A stretch of DNA of 64,000 nt from DASZQY01 sp035548515 (GTDB taxonomy: Bacteria > Pseudomonadota > Alphaproteobacteria > Rhizobiales > Kaistiaceae), in contig DASZSW010000023.1 of NCBI GenBank assembly GCA_035548515.1, positions 15,928 through 79,927 of the forward strand, read 5' to 3'. A program made the position numbers and the translations under genes. Below are positions 57,480-64,000 of the stretch, in pieces. Numbering within the stretch: the stretch's first letter is position 1; each line of letters starts with the position of its first letter. A model generated the notes under the pieces. The model saw nothing but the letters and a program-made list of their open reading frames with translations, was not told the origin of the DNA and made no database searches.

Positions 57480-57494
57480 GATTCTTGCGGTGGC

Positions 57495-58004
57495 CTATTT
57501 TCCGCGCATCCCGATCATGCCGGTCAGCACCTGCTGGATGAAGCTTTCATCGGCGCCGCCGGTCGGGGTCGTCTGCGAGACAAAGTCGAAGACCTTGCCA
57601 TCCTGGAGGCCGTAGTTGGCGACGCGCTGCACGGTGTCCTTCTTGTCGAAGTAGACCGCAACGATGCGCTGGTCGACCACCTTGTCGGGCATGAAGGCGG
57701 CGGCGCGATAGCGCGTCTGGCTGATGTAGTAATAGACGTCGTTGCCGTAGTTGGCGGTGGTCGACGGCGAGCCCAGCGCGATCATGACCTGATCCTTGCT
57801 CGAGCCGACAGGGATCTGCTCCAGCGCCTCAGGCGATACGACGTAGCCATGCTGCGTGGTCTCGCTCATCTGGAAGCCGCCGGGCTTGGACGGCCCCCGG
57901 CTGGTCTGGCAGCCCGCGACCGCGACGAGAGCGACGCCCAGCGCCAGCAGGAGAGGAGCCCGCAGCGCGCTTCGCTGCGACTTGGTCAGTTGCGATCCGC
58001 GCAT
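57495..58004 (-). CDS. bamE: Outer membrane protein assembly factor BamE
   Basis: A 169-residue lipoprotein of the Bam complex, which inserts beta-barrel proteins such as the porin and autotransporter of this window. The signal is LLLALGVALVAVAGC, with the acylated Cys at about residue 32. The SmpA/OmlA domain has EALEQIPVGSSKDQVMIALG, then SPSTTANYGNDVYYYIS and DKKDTVQRVANYGLQDG. The start was placed at MRGSQLTKSQ; upstream Met residues give no signal peptide. Confidence 0.92.
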   Translation of the reverse strand: MRGSQLTKSQRSALRAPLLLALGVALVAVAGCQTSRGPSKPGGFQMSETTQHGYVVSPEALEQIPVGSSKDQVMIALGSPSTTANYGNDVYYYISQTRYRAAAFMPDKVVDQRIVAVYFDKKDTVQRVANYGLQDGKVFDFVSQTTPTGGADESFIQQVLTGMIGMRGK

Positions 58005-58112
58005 TGCGTTTTCCGTCCCCTCGCACGTCTTGCCGAATTCCCGCGCCGGCTTGGCTTTTCCCCTACCGTGGGATAGGCCAGCTTGCAACGCCACCTACGG
58101 GAATGAAGGGCC

Positions 58113-58652
58113 ATGTTGGGCCGCTTGTTTCGTCGCGACAGCGCTGCCGGCGCCATAGCGTCAGCGCTTTACGGCGCGATCGTGGCGCAGGCGCGCGCGC
58201 CCGCGCTCTACACGGATTTCGGGGTGCCGGACACGGTCACCGGCCGTTTCGAGATGGTCACGCTGCACGTGATTCTCATGCTCGACCGCCTGGAGCGGGA
58301 GGGCGAGGCGGGCCGGCCCTTAGGTCAGGCGGTCTTCGACCTATATGTGAAGGACATGGACAGGTCCCTCCGCGAGCTTGGTATCGGCGATCTCGGCGTG
58401 CCAAAGCGCATGAAGAAAATGGCGGAAGCCTTCTACGGCCGCCACGATGCCTATCGCCAGGCGCTGGCCGCCGGAGATCGGCAGCGAATGGCAGAGGCCG
58501 TCGCCCGCAATGTCTATCCGGACGGCAACCGGAACGCTGCTGCGGCGCTCGCGGATTATTCCCTCGCCTCGCGCCACCTCCCTGTGGACATCACCACCGG
58601 AGCGGCACGCTTTGCTGAACTTGGGACGATCTCGCCGGAGGCCGCTGCATGA
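58113..58652 (+). CDS. Ubiquinol-cytochrome c chaperone (CBP3-like)
   Basis: A 179-residue protein with the CBP3 (Ubiq_cyt_C_chap) features ALYTDFGVPDTVTGRFEMVT, LHVILMLDRLEREG, and MDRSLRELGIGDLGVPKRMK. In mitochondria CBP3 assists assembly of cytochrome b into complex III. The bacterial role is taken to be similar but is not proven. It overlaps the DUF177 gene as ATGA and opens the plsX-fabH-ihfA run. Confidence 0.9.
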   Translation: MLGRLFRRDSAAGAIASALYGAIVAQARAPALYTDFGVPDTVTGRFEMVTLHVILMLDRLEREGEAGRPLGQAVFDLYVKDMDRSLRELGIGDLGVPKRMKKMAEAFYGRHDAYRQALAAGDRQRMAEAVARNVYPDGNRNAAAALADYSLASRHLPVDITTGAARFAELGTISPEAAA

Positions 58653-59176
58653 ACGGCTCGGTTCTCCAACGCGACGTGAGCATTGCCGAGCCTCCCTCGG
58701 CGCCGATCGCCATTGCCGCGACGGAAGCGCAGCGCCGCGCCTTGGCCGACGCGTATGACCTCGTCGCGGTGAAGGCACTGGAGGCGACGGTGGAGGTTAT
58801 TCCGGTGTCCGGCGGGCTCCGGGTGGATGGGCGCGTGATCGCGGACATCGTCCAGACATGCGTCGTCAGCCTGGCGCCGGTGGATGAGCACATCGACGAG
58901 CCGCTCTCTGTTCGGTTCGTGGACGATCCAGCGCGGCTACCGGCGCCCGGCGCCGAGGTTGTGGTGGACGAGGAAACAGCTGACCCGCCCGAGTTGCTGG
59001 AGGGGCCGACGCTCGATGTTGGCGCACTCGTGGAAGAATACTTCGCCCTCGCGATCAATCCATATCCGCGCGCGCCCGGCGCAGAGCTGCCGGCCGATGC
59101 GATTGACAGTGGCGCGGCCGACTCTCCCTTCGCGGTCCTCGCCAGCCTTGCGAAATCGCCCCGTCCAAAGGGCTAG
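58649..59176 (+). CDS. DUF177 (YceD-like) protein
   Basis: A 175-residue acidic protein with the family core GLRVDGRVIADIVQTCVVSL (in which a Cys follows a conserved Thr), PVDEHIDEPLSVRFV, and LVEEYFALAINPYPRAPGAE. In E. coli a relative lies beside rpmF and is linked to 23S rRNA processing. Here rpmF is absent and plsX follows directly, which is common in alphaproteobacteria. Translationally coupled to the CBP3 gene. Confidence 0.9.
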   Translation: MNGSVLQRDVSIAEPPSAPIAIAATEAQRRALADAYDLVAVKALEATVEVIPVSGGLRVDGRVIADIVQTCVVSLAPVDEHIDEPLSVRFVDDPARLPAPGAEVVVDEETADPPELLEGPTLDVGALVEEYFALAINPYPRAPGAELPADAIDSGAADSPFAVLASLAKSPRPKG

Positions 59177-59320
59177 TCCGGCCGCCTCCGGCGGAGCTGG
59201 AGTGCACAAGTTTCGAGCGGTAAGCCTTTGTTTGTCCGAGGGAAGCCTGTAGTCTCCGGCTCGCGAGTGGCGGCCGGCGGAACTCCGCGCCAGACGGAGA
59301 CTCCCCCGATAGGGACAGGG

Positions 59321-60391
59321 ATGACGGCGACAGTCACGGCTTCGCTGGATGTGATGGGCGGCGACCGGGGGGCGGAGGTAGTTCTGCCGGGTGCCGCGAT
59401 CGCGCTTTCCCGCCACCCCGATTTGCGCTTCCGTCTATTCGGCGACGAGACGATTGTGCGTCCGCTGCTCGAACAGCAGCCGCAGGTAAAGGCGGCATCG
59501 ACGTTCGAGCACTGCGAGATTTCGGTGAAGATGGACGAGAAGCCGAGCCAGGCGCTGCGCCGTGGCCGATGGCGGTCGTCGATGTGGCGCGCCATCGAGG
59601 CCGTGAAACAGAACGATGCCGCCTATGCGGTCTCGGCGGGCAATACGGGCGCGCTGATGGCGATGGCCAAGTTCTGCCTCCGATCGCCCGCCGGTATCGA
59701 TCGCCCGGCGATTGCGGGCACCTGGCCGACGGTCACGGGCAAGTGTGTCGTGCTCGACTGCGGTGCGTCGATCGGCGCCGATGCGGACGCGCTCTTCGAG
59801 TTTGCGGTGATGGGCGCCGCAATGGCACGCACGCTCCTCGCCAAGTCGCGGCCAATGGTTGGCCTGCTCAACATCGGCGTCGAGGAAGTGAAGGGACTGG
59901 AGCCCATCCGCCTCGCCGGACAGATGCTCAGGGATGCGGGGCTGGCCGACCTCGAATATGTCGGCTTCGTGGAGGCGGACGACATCGGCAGGGGCAGGGC
60001 GGACGTGGTGGTGACGGAGGGGTTCGCCGGAAACATCGCGCTGAAGGCAGCCGAAGGCACGGCGAAGCAGATCGCCGGCCACCTGCGCGAAGCGATGAAT
60101 GCTTCGTTCCTGACGCGCATCGGCTACCTATTGGCGCGTCCGGCTTTTCAGTCGCTCCGCGCGAAACTCGACCCCAACGCATCCAATGGCGGCGCGTTCC
60201 TGGGGCTGAACGGCATCGTCATCAAAAGCCACGGCGGCACCGATGCGGAAGGCTTCGCCTCGGCGGTCGAGATCGGCTACGGCATGGCGCGAAGCGGCAT
60301 TGTGGACGAGATCAATGGCGATCTCGCCGCGTATCGGGAGACACAGGCCCGCATGAGTGAAGCCGTCGCGCAAAAGACGGGTGCGATGTGA
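59321..60391 (+). CDS. plsX: Phosphate acyltransferase PlsX
   Basis: A 356-residue enzyme that makes acyl-phosphate from acyl-ACP for phospholipid synthesis. Blocks are TASLDVMGGDRGAEVVLPGA, EKPSQALRRGRWRSSMWRA, SAGNTGALMAMAKF, NIGVEEVKGLEP, and VVTEGFAGNIALKAAEGTAK. The start MTATVTAS was chosen over an upstream frame with no family residues; GGGACAGGG lies just before. It overlaps fabH as GTGA. Confidence 0.96.
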   Translation: MTATVTASLDVMGGDRGAEVVLPGAAIALSRHPDLRFRLFGDETIVRPLLEQQPQVKAASTFEHCEISVKMDEKPSQALRRGRWRSSMWRAIEAVKQNDAAYAVSAGNTGALMAMAKFCLRSPAGIDRPAIAGTWPTVTGKCVVLDCGASIGADADALFEFAVMGAAMARTLLAKSRPMVGLLNIGVEEVKGLEPIRLAGQMLRDAGLADLEYVGFVEADDIGRGRADVVVTEGFAGNIALKAAEGTAKQIAGHLREAMNASFLTRIGYLLARPAFQSLRAKLDPNASNGGAFLGLNGIVIKSHGGTDAEGFASAVEIGYGMARSGIVDEINGDLAAYRETQARMSEAVAQKTGAM

Positions 60392-61365
60392 CGGCCGTTC
60401 GTTCGGTCGTCCTCGGCAGCGGCGCCTATCTGCCCAAGAAGATCCTCACCAACGCCGACCTGACCAAGATCGTCGACACCTCCGACGAGTGGATCCAGCA
60501 GCGCACCGGCATTCGCGAGCGCCATATCGCCGCGGACGGCGAGCTGACCTCCGATCTGGCCGCGAATGCCGCACGACAGGCGATGGCGGCGGCCAATCTC
60601 GGGCCTGACGACATCGACATGATCGTCATGGCGACTGCCACGCCGGACAACACGTTCCCGGCGGCCGCGGTAACGGTGCAGGAGAAGCTCGGGATCACGC
60701 GCGGCTCCGCCTTCGACGTGCAGGCGGTGTGCTCGGGCTTCGTCTATGGCCTCTCCACCGCAGACGCGATGTTGCGCGCTGGCCACGCCGAACGTGCGCT
60801 GGTCGTCGGTGCCGAAACCTTCTCGCGGATTCTCGACTGGACCGACCGCACGACGTGCGTACTGTTCGGCGATGGCGCCGGTGCGGTCGTGTTGGGACGC
60901 AGCGAGCAGGCAGGGACGATGGCCGATCGTGGGCTGCTGTCGTCGCACCTGCGCTCGGATGGCCGATACAAGGACAAACTCTACGTCGATGGCGGTCCTT
61001 CATCGACCGGCACCGTCGGGCATCTCCGCATGGAAGGGCGTGAAGTGTTCAAGCACGCTGTTGCGAAGGTCAGCGACGTCATCGAGGACGCGTTTGCCGC
61101 CACCGGCTTTACCGCTGCGGACATCGACTGGTTCGTGCCGCATCAGGCGAACGTGCGCATCATCGACGCTACTGCCGTGAAATTCGGCATCCCGTCCGAA
61201 AAGGTGATCCGCACCGTGGCGCGCCATGGCAACACGTCCGCTGCCTCCATTCCGTTGGCACTGGCAGAGGCCGCGACAGACGGGCGCATCAAGCAGGGCG
61301 ACCTGTTGCTCCTCGAAGCCATGGGTGGGGGCTTCACCTGGGGCTCAGCAATCCTGCGGTGGTAG
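60388..61365 (+). CDS. fabH: 3-oxoacyl-[ACP] synthase III
   Basis: A 325-residue condensing enzyme that starts fatty acid synthesis with acetyl-CoA and malonyl-ACP. The catalytic triad is Cys115 in VQAVCSGFVYGLS, His in DWFVPHQANVRI, and Asn in ARHGNTSAASIPLAL. The start is GTG, overlapping the plsX stop. ihfA follows 150 bases later. Confidence 0.96.
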   Translation: MTAVRSVVLGSGAYLPKKILTNADLTKIVDTSDEWIQQRTGIRERHIAADGELTSDLAANAARQAMAAANLGPDDIDMIVMATATPDNTFPAAAVTVQEKLGITRGSAFDVQAVCSGFVYGLSTADAMLRAGHAERALVVGAETFSRILDWTDRTTCVLFGDGAGAVVLGRSEQAGTMADRGLLSSHLRSDGRYKDKLYVDGGPSSTGTVGHLRMEGREVFKHAVAKVSDVIEDAFAATGFTAADIDWFVPHQANVRIIDATAVKFGIPSEKVIRTVARHGNTSAASIPLALAEAATDGRIKQGDLLLLEAMGGGFTWGSAILRW

Positions 61366-61516
61366 GTCGCGCCAATTGCGCAAGCGTGGCACCCGGGCAA
61401 CGGCCGCGCGAATCACGCAACGTCGGTTGATTCCCGCAACGGCTGCTAATAGGGTAACGTATTGGTTTGATTGGAAAGAATTCCGCATTGCGGCACCATC
61501 CATCGGAAGCGAGGCC

Positions 61517-61870
61517 ATGGCTGGAAAGACGATAACGCGCGCCGATCTGTGTGAGGCGGTCTACCAGACGGTGGGCCTCTCGCGGACGGAGTCGGCTGAT
61601 CTGGTCGAGTTGGTACTCGACGAGATTTGCGGCTCGATCGTGCGTGGCGAGGCCGTGAAGCTTTCCTCGTTCGGTTCCTTCGTGGTGCGCAAGAAGGGCG
61701 AACGTGTCGGACGTAACCCGAAGACCGGCGAGGAAGTGCCGATCTCGCCGCGCCGGGTAATGGTCTTCAAGCCGAGCAATGTCCTGAAGCAGAAGATCAA
61801 CGAGACGCTGGTCAACGGCCACGACTCCGCCGGCGCCGACGGTCAGGCCAACGGAGCCGGCCAGGGCTAG
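61517..61870 (+). CDS. ihfA: Integration host factor alpha subunit
   Basis: A 117-residue nucleoid protein that bends DNA as a heterodimer with IhfB. It starts MAGKTITRADLCEAVYQTVG and has VKLSSFGSFVVRKKGERVGR and the beta-arm GRNPKTGEEVPISPRRVMVF with the conserved Pro at the tip. A Gly/Ala-rich tail of about 15 residues goes beyond the E. coli length. merR follows 21 bases later, a neighbour pair seen widely. Confidence 0.95.
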   Translation: MAGKTITRADLCEAVYQTVGLSRTESADLVELVLDEICGSIVRGEAVKLSSFGSFVVRKKGERVGRNPKTGEEVPISPRRVMVFKPSNVLKQKINETLVNGHDSAGADGQANGAGQG

Positions 61871-61891
61871 CGCCGTCTGAGGGGTTGGAGG

Positions 61892-62452
61892 ATGGCGTCC
61901 AAAGGCCCGCAGGCATTTCGCACCATCAGCGAAGTCGCGCAGGAACTCGACCTGCCGCAGCATGTGTTGCGCTTCTGGGAAACCCGCTTCACGCAGATCC
62001 GGCCGATGAAGCGCGGCGGCGGCCGACGCTACTACCGGCCCGACGACATCGATCTGCTGCGTGGCATCCGTACGCTCCTCTATGGCGAGGGCTACACCAT
62101 ACGCGGCGTGCAGCGCATCCTCAGGGAGCAGGGGCCACGTTTCGTCATCGGCGCCGGGCGCGGCGATATGTCCGGCGTCTTCGCGCCATCGGAGGAGGAT
62201 GCGGACGACGATGCCACGATCGTCCAGCTGGAAGGCGACGAGGACGTCGCCGACGAGATGGAAGTCGAGGAAGTCGGTGAAGACGACGATCGCGTCGAGC
62301 CAGCGTTCGATCCGCGCGAATTCCGGCTAGGGTCAGCGCCGGTTGCGGATGATGCGCCGGAGACGCTGGCGCCCGAAGACATCCGCCGTCTCGAGGGGAC
62401 GTTGTCCCAGTTGCTGGAGCTGAAGCGGCTGCTCGATCAGGCGCGCGACTAG
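61892..62452 (+). CDS. MerR-family transcriptional regulator
   Basis: A 186-residue protein. The winged helix-turn-helix is at about residues 8-75: FRTISEVAQELDLPQHVLRF, WETRFTQIRPMKRGGGRRYY, then DDIDLLRGIRTLLYGEGYTI, which is the MerR pattern. The C-terminal half is acidic, with no Cys for metal sensing, so the signal is unknown. It lies just after ihfA, as in many proteobacteria. Its TAG shares CTAG with the convergent BrnA-like gene. Confidence 0.92.
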   Translation: MASKGPQAFRTISEVAQELDLPQHVLRFWETRFTQIRPMKRGGGRRYYRPDDIDLLRGIRTLLYGEGYTIRGVQRILREQGPRFVIGAGRGDMSGVFAPSEEDADDDATIVQLEGDEDVADEMEVEEVGEDDDRVEPAFDPREFRLGSAPVADDAPETLAPEDIRRLEGTLSQLLELKRLLDQARD

Positions 62453-62518
62453 CCGCGGCTGTCCTCGACGAGCTTGCGCAGCGCGGCGTTGATCCGGTCC
62501 TGCCAGCCCGGACCGTCC

Positions 62519-64000
<1,482 letters not shown>

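Overview
The window is a high-G+C chromosomal segment of an alphaproteobacterium, most likely a member of the Hyphomicrobiales (Rhizobiales). The evidence is gene content and order: slt-dapA-smpB, NYN gene-rpoZ, rsh-pyrE-pdxJ-acpS-lepB-rnc-era, recO/parC, hemB-DUF6163-type gene-ldtR-L,D-transpeptidase, glyA-nrdR-ribD-ribE-ribH-nusB-thiL, hppA-bamE, and CBP3-type chaperone-DUF177-plsX-fabH-ihfA-merR. The porin is of the alphaproteobacterial Omp2 type, and the intergenic palindromes are of kinds common in this order. I cannot fix the genus.

Layout. 1-3.4 kb: end of an MFS transporter, a DoxX-like membrane protein, a lipoprotein, a Sel1-type protein and a LuxR-type regulator. 3.4-8.7 kb: a sugar-acid cluster (IlvD/Edd pentonate dehydratase, ketoglutarate-semialdehyde-type dehydrogenase, lactonase-like amidohydrolase) and tRNA-Ser(GCT). 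9-14.5 kb: a porin, then a three-gene envelope operon (four-repeat BON/OmpA protein, 46-residue membrane peptide, membrane-anchored helix-hairpin-helix protein) and a hydrolase. 14.5-21.9 kb: slt, dapA, smpB, a ClpP-like periplasmic protein, a family 5 uracil-DNA glycosylase, a NYN protein and rpoZ. 21.9-30 kb: an eight-gene minus-strand block from rsh to era, which looks inverted relative to the usual order. 30-34.3 kb: recO and parC separated by 926 bp of intergenic repeats. 34.5-37.6 kb: an autotransporter. 37.7-45 kb: a CPA2 antiporter, bpt, RDD protein, an unknown membrane protein, threonine ammonia-lyase and hemB. 45-48.4 kb: cell-wall remodelling under LdtR. 48.4-57.5 kb: glyA, nrdR, riboflavin genes, nusB, thiL, an MFS carrier and a proton-pumping pyrophosphatase. 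57.5-62.7 kb: bamE, lipid synthesis genes, ihfA and a MerR regulator. 62.7-64 kb: tRNA-Pro(GGG) and an O-antigen ligase whose frame has no stop before the tRNA.

Most of the window is core genome. I did not find a phage, insertion sequence, CRISPR array or defence island. The points most worth a second look are: the BON-repeat protein with its exact 121-122 residue period and two co-translated membrane partners; the stop-less O-antigen ligase frame running through tRNA-Pro; the composite repeat array between recO and parC; the apparent inversion of the rsh-era block; and the six convergent gene pairs that end on a shared CTAG or CTAA.
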